A stretch of DNA of 64,000 nt, taken from NCBI RefSeq assembly GCF_016894445.1, contig NZ_CP056775.1, positions 1,552,001 through 1,616,000 of the forward strand, in the 5' to 3' direction. The notes under the pieces are model-generated. The model made no database searches and was not told where the DNA came from. It saw only the letters and a program-made list of their open reading frames with translations. The stretch is from Dyadobacter sandarakinus (GTDB lineage: Bacteria > Bacteroidota > Bacteroidia > Cytophagales > Spirosomataceae). The translations under genes were made by a program, and so were the position numbers. Below, one piece after another: positions 26,039 to 35,576 of the stretch. Within the stretch, counting starts at the first letter, position 1, and each line of letters starts with the position of its first letter.

Positions 26039-27529
26039 CTACCTCCCGAAGGACATTCCTCCAAAAACCAGTTCCCGCACGCTTCCATCCTGTGACAGGG
26101 TAAACCTTGCCATGACTTTGCCATTCCAGGTTTTTTCCTGGACGCCATAAAAGCTGTCGTACTCCCAGTGCGGCAAAGTAGCCCTCAAAAAATTGTTGAC
26201 ATTGAAGTACAATGCATCTCCTTTGACCACTACTTCGGCCTCGCCGTACAATGCACTCCGATACCTGCCGGCATACTTGTCAAGCGGCAGTGACGGCTTG
26301 GTATCCGCCTGTCTTCTGGATTCAAATGCAATGGTCTGGCGTGCGTTTTTTACGGAAAGATCTTCATAGAGGGCTTTTATCTCACTGTTCCAATCCCGGT
26401 CTCCACCCAATGCAAACCAGTCGAGCGCCTTGTACATCAGCACGTGCCGCGCCTCCGCATGGTCCAGGTTGCCGAAGATGAAAATGCCCAGGCCTTCTTC
26501 CGGCAGCTGGGCCGTAATGGCCGTGAGTCCACCCAGGCTGCCGGTATGGAAGTTGAGCTTCCTGCCTTTGTAATCGTGCTGGTACCACCCTAGGGCGTAG
26601 GTTCGCCAGGCAGGCTTTACGAGTTGCATGGTGGGGTACTCATCTGCCGGGAAGTATGTCTGCGGCTGGAAAATCTCCGTCCAGGTACCCGGCTTCAGGA
26701 GCCTGCCTCCATCGTACCTGCTGCTGTCGAGCATGCTGATCACCCACTTGCCGATATCCTCCGCATTGGACCACACGGCCCCTGCCGACCCGATCTCACT
26801 GTCGGGCCCATACGGGATCACACGAATCGTATCCTCCATGCGGAAGTGTGGCCGGGTCATGTTGGCGCTTTTGGCCAGTCCTCGCTTGGCTGCGGTACCA
26901 TCCATGTGCAGGGGCAGGAAAATACGCTCCCTGATCACCTCCGCCCAGGTTTTACCGGTTATACGCTCAATGATGCGGCCTGCAAAGGAATACATGATAT
27001 TCTGATACACAAATCCATCCCTGAAACTATACGAAGGCTTCACCAGGGGCATCCGCCGGATCATCTCGGCAACCGGAATCTGCATGGCGCCTGTAAAATA
27101 ATCCGTTCCGCCCACGCCGGTATTGTGCACAAGAAGATCGCGGATGGTGACCTCCCGCGACACATAGGGGTCGTACAGCTGTAACTCCGGGAGGAACTTC
27201 TGCACCGGATCATTCCAGCGCAGCCTTCCTTCGTCCACCAGCATGCCCAGCAGTGTGACGGTCATTGCCTTGGTCGTGGATGCGCAGGCAAAAAGGGTCA
27301 TCGTGTCCACAGGCTCAGGCTTTCCGAGTTCCCGCACACCATACCCTTTTTTAAGGATCACCTTGCCGTCTTTGACAATTGTCATGGCGAGGCCGGGCAC
27401 TTCCCAGTCTTTTCTTACCTCCTCCACGTACTGGTCGTACGCTGCAATGTGTGCTTTTGTAATGTTGATCTGTGCAAAAGAAAATGCCGGTAAAGCCATA
27501 AACGCCGCGGCAAAAAGCAACTTTCTCAT
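26039..27529 (-). CDS. Serine hydrolase, beta-lactamase class C / penicillin-binding family
   Basis: 496 residues with a signal peptide (to about FAQ20). Catalytic motifs: S84-T-T-K87 (SxxK), Y-Q-N (YxN) near 176, and H-T-G in LNFHTGSLGG (the KTG equivalent). The C-terminal 110 residues form a DUF3471-like beta domain. In Bacteroidetes such proteins are mostly esterases or peptidases, not true beta-lactamases. The ATG overlaps the TGA of the upstream PLP enzyme (ATGA), so the pair is translationally coupled. Confidence 0.93.
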   Translation of the reverse strand: MRKLLFAAAFMALPAFSFAQINITKAHIAAYDQYVEEVRKDWEVPGLAMTIVKDGKVILKKGYGVRELGKPEPVDTMTLFACASTTKAMTVTLLGMLVDEGRLRWNDPVQKFLPELQLYDPYVSREVTIRDLLVHNTGVGGTDYFTGAMQIPVAEMIRRMPLVKPSYSFRDGFVYQNIMYSFAGRIIERITGKTWAEVIRERIFLPLHMDGTAAKRGLAKSANMTRPHFRMEDTIRVIPYGPDSEIGSAGAVWSNAEDIGKWVISMLDSSRYDGGRLLKPGTWTEIFQPQTYFPADEYPTMQLVKPAWRTYALGWYQHDYKGRKLNFHTGSLGGLTAITAQLPEEGLGIFIFGNLDHAEARHVLMYKALDWFALGGDRDWNSEIKALYEDLSVKNARQTIAFESRRQADTKPSLPLDKYAGRYRSALYGEAEVVVKGDALYFNVNNFLRATLPHWEYDSFYGVQEKTWNGKVMARFTLSQDGSVRELVFGGMSFGR

Positions 27530-28734
27530 CGCACTTCCGGGGTTGGTGGTGCTGACAGGACAGCCAGTGCCTGACCGAGATCAGCGATGAGATCCTGTAC
27601 ATTCTCAATGCCGACCGAGTACCTGATGAGGCTCTCCGGAATACCCAGCAATGCACGCTGCTCCTCCGTGAGCTCCACGTGGCTGGTGGTGCGCGGCGGG
27701 CCCGCAAGGGTACTTACGGACCCCAGGCTGGCGGCCAGGTGCACGAGTCTGAGTTTGGGTAAAAATGCTTTTACAGCATCGTACCCTCCTTTTAATGCAA
27801 AGCTAAGTACCCCTCCGTAGCCCGACATCTGTGTGCTGGCCACCTCATAACCATGATGGGACGGCAGGCCGGGATAAAATACGTTTTCGACAGCGGGGTG
27901 TGCGAGCAGGTACTGCGCGACCTGCATCGCCGACGCATTCTGACGCTCAATGCGGAGTTCGAGCGTCTTCATACCCCTCAGGATCATGTAGGCAGGGTCG
28001 CCCTGCAAGCTGGCTCCATTGATTTCCCTGAATCCATACACCTTCTGCACCAAAGCTGCCTTGCCGCAAAGCAGGCCGCCCATCGCATCAGAATGCCCGC
28101 ACAGGAACTTGGTAGCACTATGGATAACCAGGTCGGCGCCCAGGCTCAGGGGATTCTGGTTAATGGGGGTTGCAAAAGTATTGTCCACGACCGTAACTGC
28201 CCCGGCTGTACGTGCAGCCAGTGAAAGCCGGGCTACATCGACGACTTTGAGCGTGGGATTGGTAGGGGTTTCAAGATAAACCAAGTCGCATCCCCGCGCA
28301 ATTTCGGCTTCCATTTCTTCATGGTTACCGGTCTCGCAAAGGGTCACCTCAATGCCGTAAGCCGGCAAAAAATCAAGAAAAAGGCGGCTTGCGCCACCGT
28401 ATGTATCTTTGATCGTTACCACCCTTTTGCCCGGCCCGAGCAGTGCCCATAGGGTGTTGCTGATGGCGCCCATACCCGTGGAAAAAGAAGTCGCGGCTTC
28501 CGCACCTTCCAGTGCCCTGATCTTTTCTTCGAGCACGCGCACGGTCGGGTTGGTATTGCGACTGTAAATGTAGCCTTCGGCCCGGCCGGTGGCTACCTCA
28601 TACCACTCGTCCGGATCGCCGTAAGAGAATGCCACACTTTGCACAACGGGTACCGTCGTGGCACCCTTATAAAAACGCTCGGTTTCACCGCCCCAAACGG
28701 AGACGGTACCTTTCTGAAGTCCGGAATAACCCAT
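27526..28734 (-). CDS. Cystathionine gamma-synthase/lyase-family PLP enzyme
   Basis: 402 residues from the ATG at 28732-28734 (MGYSGLQKGTVSVWGGE); the earlier in-frame start (28773) adds a hydrophobic stub. Fold-type I Cys/Met metabolism enzyme: SRNTNPT with the phosphate-contacting Tyr-Arg, YLETPTNP, VVDNTFATP and PLP-lysine K209 in HSATKF. Catalyses gamma- or beta-elimination/replacement on cysteine, homocysteine or O-acyl homoserine; synthase and lyase cannot be told apart from sequence alone. Coupled to the serine hydrolase by a 4-bp overlap, an unusual pairing. Confidence 0.92.
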   Translation of the reverse strand: MGYSGLQKGTVSVWGGETERFYKGATTVPVVQSVAFSYGDPDEWYEVATGRAEGYIYSRNTNPTVRVLEEKIRALEGAEAATSFSTGMGAISNTLWALLGPGKRVVTIKDTYGGASRLFLDFLPAYGIEVTLCETGNHEEMEAEIARGCDLVYLETPTNPTLKVVDVARLSLAARTAGAVTVVDNTFATPINQNPLSLGADLVIHSATKFLCGHSDAMGGLLCGKAALVQKVYGFREINGASLQGDPAYMILRGMKTLELRIERQNASAMQVAQYLLAHPAVENVFYPGLPSHHGYEVASTQMSGYGGVLSFALKGGYDAVKAFLPKLRLVHLAASLGSVSTLAGPPRTTSHVELTEEQRALLGIPESLIRYSVGIENVQDLIADLGQALAVLSAPPTPEVR

Positions 28735-28886
28735 AAAGCCTGATGATGGTTTAACAAAAACCAATATAAACACTTTATCGGCCCGCAGCCCGCATCCATC
28801 CTCTCAAATACCGCCTTTATCAATAATTTATTCATCCTGTACCGGCGATCCGGCATCTTTATGCGATCAAAAAGCAATTCTTGAAA

Positions 28887-31442
28887 ATGAAAAAATTTCT
28901 GCCAGCCATTCTTGCCCTCTTCATCACCTGCATGACGCCTGTACTTGCGCAGTTTCCCGCAGGCGGAACTACGCAGCCCAAGGCCATTCCGGGCACTGCC
29001 GGAGACCAGAGCCCCAAAGGCAGCTCGAAGATCACCGGCACCATCGCAGACTCTGCTTCGGCCAAAGGGATTGAGTTTGCCAGCATTGCGCTTTATAATA
29101 CCCAGTCAAACCAGGCGGTAGACGGTACCGTAGCGGACGATAAGGGCAAGTTTGAGCTCAGCAAAATACCTGAGGGTCAGTACCGAATCCTCATTTCGTT
29201 TATCGGTTATGCCAATAAAACACTTGGTAATATCAAACTGGCGAAAGGCCAGGAACTGAACCTGGGTACAGTTCAGCTATCGTCGAATACCAGGACACTG
29301 AACGAGGTAACCGTTACGGGACAGGCTGCATTGATCGAGGAAAAAGTGGACCGGCTGGTTTACAATGCGGAGAAAGACATCACTGCAAAAGGCGGCGATG
29401 CCACGGATGTGCTGCGTAAGGTACCCCTGCTCACGGTAGACCTGGACGGAAACGTATCCCTTCGCGGGAGCCAGAACATCCGCGTCCTCATCAACAACAA
29501 GCCCAGTACGATCATCGCCAACAGTGTGGCGGATGCCATGAAGCAAATTCCGGCGGACCAGATCAAATCGGTAGAGGTGATCACGAGCCCGTCGGCGAAG
29601 TATGATGCGGAAGGATCGGGAGGTATCATCAACATTATTACCAAGAAAAACAGTCTGCAGGGGCTTAATCTGAACCTTGATTCGGGCGTGGGTAACCGGG
29701 GCTCCATCCTGTCACTGAACGGCGGGTACCGGAAAGGGAAGGCAGGATTTACGCTCGGGGGATTCGGACGGGCTAATTACAACACCGTGACGCGCACTAC
29801 CCTCGACCAGACAAGTGTGGTGAACGACCTGACTACCCTGACCAACCAGACAGGAGATGGAAGCAGCCGGGGCCTGTTCGGGAATTATAATCTGGGTTTT
29901 GACTATGACCTGGCCAAGAACCAGAGTATTACGGCGGGTGTAAAATACGGCGTGCGCAACTTCACGAGCCAGCAGGACCTAATCACAAGAATCTATAATA
30001 ACGGGTCGCTGGACGAAACATCGGGCAGGAATGTGGAGGCCAAGAACCTTTCGGGTACGGTGGATGTGAACCTCGACTACCTGCATACTTTCAAGCCGCA
30101 GCAGGAATGGAGCATTTCGACCCTGTACAGCCGCAACGATCTGAAGAACAACTTTGATGCCGACCTGCTCAATGGCAGCAGTGAAATCACCAACCGCCAG
30201 CGGAACCTGAACGACAACATCAACCAGGAGTTTACTTTTCAGAGTGACTACCAGACACCGATCAGAAAAAACCAGCTGATCGAATTTGGCGGAAAAGGCA
30301 TTTTCAGACAGGTAAACAGCAGCTACCGCTACCTGATTGCGGAAAATACCGGGGGCTATGTACCTGAAACCGATCAGCCTTCCGGCGACCTGGAATACCA
30401 CCAGAACATCGCCGCAGGGTATACATCTTATACTTATACAACCAAAAAACGGTATACGATCAAGGGTGGACTGCGGTACGAACATACGTTTATTGATGCA
30501 AGCACCAATGAAGGCGTGGTGGGTGTAGGCAACTATGGCGTGCTGGTACCGAGTGTCAACGCATCGAAGACTTTCAAGGGTACTACGGTGAAGCTGGCCT
30601 ATAACCGCCGTATCCAGCGGCCGGGCCTGCAGCAGCTGAACCCCAACTTCAATGCAGCCAATCCGCAGAACATTACGATCGGTAATCCCGAGCTGCGTCC
30701 CGAGCTGACCAACAACTTTGAGGTGGGTTTAAGTAAAAACATCAAAAAAACCTTTGTAAATGCGACATTTTTCGGGCGGGTAACTAACAATGCGATCACC
30801 CAGGTGCGCCAGCCGTCGGATACCCTGGAAGGTGCGATCATCACCACTTATGAAAACATCGGGCGGCAGCATGCGTACGGCGTAAACCTGTTTGCCAACA
30901 TTGCGGCGACCTCCAAAATCAACTTCGGGATTTTTGCCAATGGTTTTTACACCATCCTCACCGGGCAGACGACGGCTCAGAATGGTACTCCCGAGGAGCT
31001 GACCAACGATGGTATCAATATCAGCGGGGGGATGTTTGCACAGGCTACCTTCAACAATGGCTGGGCGGCTCAGGCATTCGGTTTTATGCAGGGAACCCAG
31101 ATCCAGCTGCAGGGAAAGCAGGGCGGATTCGGATTCTATACCGTGGGCGCGAAGAAAGAATTTGCCAACAAGAAAGCGAGTATCGGATTGGCTGCGGAAA
31201 ACTTTCTTACAAGAAGGTTCAGAATGCGTACGGAGCTGAACTCGATTCAGTTTAACCAGGTAAATAATGTATACCTGTACAACCGCGGCCTGCGACTCAC
31301 ATTTACCTATAAAATCGGAAAAATGACGATGGATGCGCCCCGCAGAAAAGCCAAATCGGTAAATAACGACGACGTAAAAAGCGAAGGCGGCACCCAGGGT
31401 AGCGGTACACAGGGCGGTCAGCCAGGAGGCGGACGCCAGTAG
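28887..31442 (+). CDS. TonB-dependent outer membrane beta-barrel protein
   Basis: 851 residues. The frame is open from a TTG at 28881, but the ATG at 28887 (MKKFLPAILALF) gives a normal signal peptide ending near VLAQ. Order: carboxypeptidase-regulatory-like domain (about 40-120, GTIADSASAKGIEFASIALYN), plug (about 125-215, DVLRKVPLLTVDLDG, LRGSQNIRVLINNKP), then the outer membrane barrel family 3 (about 370-800) and a disordered Gly/Gln tail (GTQGSGTQGGQPGGG). Members import siderophores or peptides or act as adhesins. The periplasmic protein that follows is probably functionally linked. Confidence 0.93.
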   Translation: MKKFLPAILALFITCMTPVLAQFPAGGTTQPKAIPGTAGDQSPKGSSKITGTIADSASAKGIEFASIALYNTQSNQAVDGTVADDKGKFELSKIPEGQYRILISFIGYANKTLGNIKLAKGQELNLGTVQLSSNTRTLNEVTVTGQAALIEEKVDRLVYNAEKDITAKGGDATDVLRKVPLLTVDLDGNVSLRGSQNIRVLINNKPSTIIANSVADAMKQIPADQIKSVEVITSPSAKYDAEGSGGIINIITKKNSLQGLNLNLDSGVGNRGSILSLNGGYRKGKAGFTLGGFGRANYNTVTRTTLDQTSVVNDLTTLTNQTGDGSSRGLFGNYNLGFDYDLAKNQSITAGVKYGVRNFTSQQDLITRIYNNGSLDETSGRNVEAKNLSGTVDVNLDYLHTFKPQQEWSISTLYSRNDLKNNFDADLLNGSSEITNRQRNLNDNINQEFTFQSDYQTPIRKNQLIEFGGKGIFRQVNSSYRYLIAENTGGYVPETDQPSGDLEYHQNIAAGYTSYTYTTKKRYTIKGGLRYEHTFIDASTNEGVVGVGNYGVLVPSVNASKTFKGTTVKLAYNRRIQRPGLQQLNPNFNAANPQNITIGNPELRPELTNNFEVGLSKNIKKTFVNATFFGRVTNNAITQVRQPSDTLEGAIITTYENIGRQHAYGVNLFANIAATSKINFGIFANGFYTILTGQTTAQNGTPEELTNDGINISGGMFAQATFNNGWAAQAFGFMQGTQIQLQGKQGGFGFYTVGAKKEFANKKASIGLAAENFLTRRFRMRTELNSIQFNQVNNVYLYNRGLRLTFTYKIGKMTMDAPRRKAKSVNNDDVKSEGGTQGSGTQGGQPGGGRQ

Positions 31443-31486
31443 TAAGAACCAGTTTAAGAACCACCTTTTAACAAACCACATACCAG

Positions 31487-32203
31487 ATGAAGACGAACAA
31501 ACTCATTGCCTTGCTTACTGCTACCTGCATTTCTGTTGGTAGTTACGCCCAAACCGTCGACGAGATTGTTGCCAAGCACGTTGCTGCGCTTGGCGGCATG
31601 GATAAGATCAAGGCCGTAAACACCCTGGTTACCGAACGGTCGCTGGCCGTGCAGGGTATGGAAATCCCGACGAAGACAACCATTGTAGTAGGCAAATCGG
31701 TGCGGACGGAATCCACCGTGATGGGCAATACGATGATCCAGGTAGTGGATGACGCAAAAGGCTGGATGGTGCGGCCGACGATGATGGGCGGTACCGGCGA
31801 GCCGGAGGATATGCCCGCAGCCCAGCTGAAACAGCAGCTAAGCTCAGTGGATCCGTTCGGGGGGCTTGTCAACTATAAGGAAAAAGGCAACCAGGTAGAG
31901 CTGGTGGGCAAGGAAAAAGTAGATAAAAAAGATGTTTATCACCTGAAAGTAACCAGTAAGGAGGGTATGTCTATGGATGAGTTTCTGGACGCAAATACTT
32001 ACCTGATATCCAAGATCAAAGTTTCAATGGACGGTCAGGATGGAGAGATCGACTTCACCGACTACAAGGAAGTGGACGGCGTGAAGTTTCCGAATTCAAT
32101 GGAAATCACCAATCCGCAAGCGGGTACCATATCATTCCTGACCAACAAAATCGTGGTAAATGCACCGGTGGATGCCAATTTGTTCAAGCGGCCGGTGAAG
32201 TAG
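31487..32203 (+). CDS. Periplasmic lipoprotein-carrier-like (LolA fold-like) protein
   Basis: 238 residues with a signal peptide (SVGSYAQ). The mature protein is beta-rich with a repeated beta-meander (MEIPTKTTIVVGKSVRTE, DGEIDFTDYKEVDGVKFPNSM, AGTISFLTNKIVVNAPVD), the style of LolA/LppX-like half-barrels. Such proteins often follow Cytophagales TonB barrels or M16 peptidases. It starts 44 bp after the barrel gene and ends before a strong terminator, so both are in one unit. Confidence 0.78.
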   Translation: MKTNKLIALLTATCISVGSYAQTVDEIVAKHVAALGGMDKIKAVNTLVTERSLAVQGMEIPTKTTIVVGKSVRTESTVMGNTMIQVVDDAKGWMVRPTMMGGTGEPEDMPAAQLKQQLSSVDPFGGLVNYKEKGNQVELVGKEKVDKKDVYHLKVTSKEGMSMDEFLDANTYLISKIKVSMDGQDGEIDFTDYKEVDGVKFPNSMEITNPQAGTISFLTNKIVVNAPVDANLFKRPVK

Positions 32204-32221
32204 GTTTTGAGAAATATTACG

Positions 32222-32251
32222 AGCCCTCCTCTTACGGGGAGGGCTTTTTTT
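32222..32251 (+). terminator. Rho-independent terminator after the TonB barrel operon
   Basis: AGCCCTCCTC pairs with GGGGAGGGCT around TTAC, followed by seven T. It lies 19 bp past the stop at 32203. Confidence 0.9.
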
Positions 32252-32254
32252 GTG

Positions 32255-33274
32255 CTACGCGGCCTTCGTGGGACCGAACTCGCTGCGGTAAATCCGGATG
32301 AGGAGCAAGAAATAGCTGATCAGCAGCGGACCGAAGATGAAGCCCCAGAAGCCGAACAGTTTCAGCCCGACGATCAGCCCGAGAATGGTGGTGATCGGGT
32401 GAATGTCGCCGATCTTTTTCAAAAGTGTGATGCGGGCGACATAATCAATGTTGCCGGTTACTACCACACTATAAATCGCCAGCCCGATCGCCTTGCCGCT
32501 TTCACCTGATGAGAACAGAAAAATCACCAAAGGCAACCAGATCACAGCGGTACCGACCACCGGGAAAAAGGCGAAGATCCCCGTCATAAATCCCAGCAAC
32601 ACCACGTCTTTTACCCCGAAAATCCAGTAACCCACCGCAGCGCAAAGTCCCTGAATAATGGAAATAACAGGGATACCGATGGCACTGGCACGCACCATCA
32701 TGTTGGTCTCGTCGGCAAGGCGGTCTATGTTCTGCTGCCGCAATGGAATGTATTCCTGCAGTGTTTTTTCCATTTCCACACCATTGACAAACATGAAAAA
32801 TGCCAGAAACAGGATCATGAAGAAGTTACCCATTATGGTGGCGGAACTGTTGAGTAACCGGGGAACAAAGGTGGTAAGGCTTTTCTGTATATTGCCCGTC
32901 AGGTCTTTGGTTACCAGCTCCTGCCCTGTCCATTGCTGGATCTGGGAAGATACGGACTTGGCGAATGCTTCAATTTGCTGAGGATCCTTGAAAAGGATGT
33001 TCAGCTTGTTGTATAACAGCTGAAATGAAAGGTACACCGGCGCTGCAACACAAATCACAAATGCCAGTATGAACAACAGGGCAGTCAGGCCCTTCTTCCA
33101 TTTTCTCCCAACGGTCAGTTTGAAATACCATTTTCTTGAAAGAATATACAGGGTAACTGCGCCCAGGAAGCCCGGAAAAAAGATGTACAGTTCAAGAAAG
33201 ATAATGATCCCGATGAGGGTTACAAACAGCAGAAAGTACACCTGCCGGACGCGGTTGTTGAAGTCGATATCCAT
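32255..33274 (-). CDS. AI-2E family permease (PerM/YdiK-like)
   Basis: 339 residues with about eight hydrophobic segments, including the N-terminal pair (FLLFVTLIGIIIFLELYIF) and the conserved C-terminal block GLAIYSVVVTGNIDYVARITLLKK ... HPITTILGLIVGLKLFGFWGFIFGPLL. Length and layout fit the family. Despite the name, many members export other solutes or ions (e.g. Na+/H+ antiport). A second paralogue lies at 49480-50601. It ends facing the TonB operon terminator. Confidence 0.93.
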   Translation of the reverse strand: MDIDFNNRVRQVYFLLFVTLIGIIIFLELYIFFPGFLGAVTLYILSRKWYFKLTVGRKWKKGLTALLFILAFVICVAAPVYLSFQLLYNKLNILFKDPQQIEAFAKSVSSQIQQWTGQELVTKDLTGNIQKSLTTFVPRLLNSSATIMGNFFMILFLAFFMFVNGVEMEKTLQEYIPLRQQNIDRLADETNMMVRASAIGIPVISIIQGLCAAVGYWIFGVKDVVLLGFMTGIFAFFPVVGTAVIWLPLVIFLFSSGESGKAIGLAIYSVVVTGNIDYVARITLLKKIGDIHPITTILGLIVGLKLFGFWGFIFGPLLISYFLLLIRIYRSEFGPTKAA

Positions 33275-33377
33275 GTAAAAGCGATTAGTAGCGGATACGA
33301 ACCTCTATGAAAAACCGTACCACTGCAAAAAGGAATAGGCAGCCTGGTTCTTCATCACCGGCAGGACGCCCGGGCAG

Positions 33378-33414
33378 AAAAAAAGTACCCCCTGCACGAA
33401 CACGCGCAGAGGGT
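33378..33414 (-). terminator. Terminator of the Nramp/epimerase/aldolase operon
   Basis: ACCCCCTGC-A-CG (33387-33398) pairs with CG-C-GCAGAGGGT (33403-33414) around AACA, with mismatches. On the minus strand it is followed by ACTTTTTTT. It lies 24 bp past the stop at 33439. Confidence 0.7.
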
Positions 33415-33438
33415 TATCGATCAGGATTAGGAATAGGC

Positions 33439-34500
33439 TCAGGTCAAACTGTTTTCTTTCTCAAGCAATGCAGCGACAAATGCATCATCAACCAGGTGCG
33501 GATAGGCTTCAATGACCCGCGTGATCTCCTCGGATTGACCGGGAGACAGGTTTTCGGCCGGGTTTAGCGTCCAGATGCCGTCCAGTAGCCCCTGCCGGCG
33601 GAGTACCTCATGCACGCCTGTAATGCAGCCATGGAATCCATGCGCCGGATCAAAGATCGCAGCATTCATGTCCGTCACTGCCACATTGGTTGCCAGCATA
33701 TTGAGAGCATCCGCAGCAGGTCCGGCCAGCGTACTTTTCACAGCAGCAAGCAACTCCACTGCACTTAGGGTCCATACCGCCCAGTGCCCGAGCAGTCCGC
33801 CAACAAATCTTTTCTCGACCATTTGCCCGTCGATGTTAAAGCGGTAGGGCGTCAGCAGGTCGGCCACGATGTTGTCGTCATTGCCTGTATAAAGGGCGAT
33901 CTCCTCCCGCCGCGACGAGTGGGCAACAGCCCGCACCACGTCCAGCGTTTGGTAGCGGTTGAATGCAGCAATTTTGATGGCGTAAACATTGGGGATTTCG
34001 GCAAACTGGCGCCAGAAATCATAGCTGTATGCTCTTCCGCCAATGGCCGTCTGCAGGTAAAATCCGAATACCGGTATGATACCTGCAATGGTTTTTACGT
34101 GTGCAATGATTTCTGATTCGGACTCATTTCTGAAAGCCGCCATGCTGACCAACCCCATATCGTAGCCGAGCTTTGCCGCTATCGTCGCCTCACGCGATGC
34201 CTGGGGCGTAAGGCCGCATATGCCTGCCACCTTGATGAAGGGCCTTTTCAGGTCTGCTTTCGCAATTTCGTCGGCGGTAATTTCCAGTACTTTTTCAAAC
34301 AGGTTGACTGCCGGATCGCGGATCTCGAACTGGGTGGTGTGTACGCCAATGGCAATACCGCCGGCCCCGCTGGCCATGTAATACCGCGTAAGGCCGCGCT
34401 GCTTTTGCTCATCCAGCTGTAAGGCAGCATTCAGCGCCAGCGGATGAGCCGGTATCACCGTCCCGTCGAACAGCAGGTTTTTTATATCTTCTATTAACAT
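33439..34500 (-). CDS. Dihydrodipicolinate synthase/N-acetylneuraminate lyase-family aldolase
   Basis: 353 residues, a (beta/alpha)8 class I aldolase. Schiff-base lysine candidate in VYAIKIAAF; the Tyr of the catalytic triad is probably in VFGFYLQTA. The glycine-rich GGIAIGVHTTQFE start matches the family pattern GGI..GGTTGE only loosely, so the substrate is not dihydrodipicolinate. It ends with an extended C-terminal helix region. It is the last gene of the operon behind the epimerase-like and Nramp-like genes, 48 bp after the former. A role in retro-aldol cleavage of a keto-acid sugar is the likely reading (inference). Confidence 0.85.
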   Translation of the reverse strand: MLIEDIKNLLFDGTVIPAHPLALNAALQLDEQKQRGLTRYYMASGAGGIAIGVHTTQFEIRDPAVNLFEKVLEITADEIAKADLKRPFIKVAGICGLTPQASREATIAAKLGYDMGLVSMAAFRNESESEIIAHVKTIAGIIPVFGFYLQTAIGGRAYSYDFWRQFAEIPNVYAIKIAAFNRYQTLDVVRAVAHSSRREEIALYTGNDDNIVADLLTPYRFNIDGQMVEKRFVGGLLGHWAVWTLSAVELLAAVKSTLAGPAADALNMLATNVAVTDMNAAIFDPAHGFHGCITGVHEVLRRQGLLDGIWTLNPAENLSPGQSEEITRVIEAYPHLVDDAFVAALLEKENSLT

Positions 34501-34548
34501 ATAATAACATTTTATTACCCAAACACCCCCTCCATGCTCCGCCTGAGC

Positions 34549-35565
34549 CTAAAATCTTCCTTTCCGCTCCTGAAAATGCGTGGGCTTGTTGATCGTCTGC
34601 CCGCCTTCCCGCAGCCATTGGGCTGTAATGCCGATCATTTGTTTCAGGGTTGTTTGCGGATAGCCGAAAAGGCGGAAAGCCTCGGCTGCATTGCTGAGCA
34701 AAGCCGTGGATTGTTCCTCGCCTGTAAACTGCGGTTCGATCATGAATATACGTCCGAATTCCTGTGCCAGCCAGCGCAATGGTACGGTTTCAGGCCCGGT
34801 TACATTGAGCAGCCTGGCCGGGGTATCACAATGCAGCAGCGACCGGATCGCCATTTCATTGGCATCGCCCTGCCAGATTACATTGACATGGCCCATGGTC
34901 ACGTCAACCAGCTTCCCGGCCAGCACAGACTTTGCCACTTCGAGCAGCACGCCATATCGGAAATCGATGGCATAATTGAGCCTGTAAATCAGCAGGGGTG
35001 TACCGTAAACCGACGAAAAGTACTGGAACATTCGCTCCCGCCCCAGGCACGACTGGCCGTACTCACCCACGGGATCAGGACGAAGGTCTTCGGTGGCGCC
35101 ACCGGAAAGTACCGGCGTAAACGGGTACACATTGCCGGTTGAATATACCACGATGCGTGCGTTCCGGAACTTGGCAGCGACGCGGCCGGGCAGGTAGGTG
35201 TTCATTGCCCAGGTATAAGGCTCATTGCCAGAAGTACCGAACTTGGTGCCTGCAAGATACAGCACATTCCCAACCTCGGGAAGCGCCTGCAACTGGGCGT
35301 CGTCCAGGATGTCGGCCACGATCGTTTCGATACCTTCGGCATTCAGTGCAGCAGCCAGGCCTTCTTCACTGAACCTTGACACGCCAATCACACGCTTGTT
35401 GCTGCCCGACTGGTCCAATGCCCGGCGCGCAAGCCTGGCAATGCTTGGTCCGATTTTACCGCCCGCACCCAGGATGAGGATATCGCCGTCAATTTGCCTG
35501 ACAGCGTCGATCAGTGCAGCGGAAGGCGCGAGCCACTTTTCTTCAAGTGCTTCAATGTCAATCAT
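34549..35565 (-). CDS. NAD-dependent epimerase/dehydratase-like protein lacking the catalytic lysine
   Basis: 338 residues. Rossmann motif ILGAGGKIGPSIA (about 31-43) and a Ser-Thr in VVYSTGNVYPF fit the extended SDR family. The active-site YxxxK reads Y-G-Q-S-C, so the lysine is a cysteine. The C-terminal half (GPETVPLRWLAQEFG) matches the substrate domain of UDP-sugar epimerases in style. It may be a non-epimerase using the fold, or the catalysis may use another residue. It sits between the Nramp-like transporter (11-bp gap) and the aldolase. Confidence 0.85.
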   Translation of the reverse strand: MIDIEALEEKWLAPSAALIDAVRQIDGDILILGAGGKIGPSIARLARRALDQSGSNKRVIGVSRFSEEGLAAALNAEGIETIVADILDDAQLQALPEVGNVLYLAGTKFGTSGNEPYTWAMNTYLPGRVAAKFRNARIVVYSTGNVYPFTPVLSGGATEDLRPDPVGEYGQSCLGRERMFQYFSSVYGTPLLIYRLNYAIDFRYGVLLEVAKSVLAGKLVDVTMGHVNVIWQGDANEMAIRSLLHCDTPARLLNVTGPETVPLRWLAQEFGRIFMIEPQFTGEEQSTALLSNAAEAFRLFGYPQTTLKQMIGITAQWLREGGQTINKPTHFQERKGRF

Positions 35566-35576
35566 TTTTACTTAAA

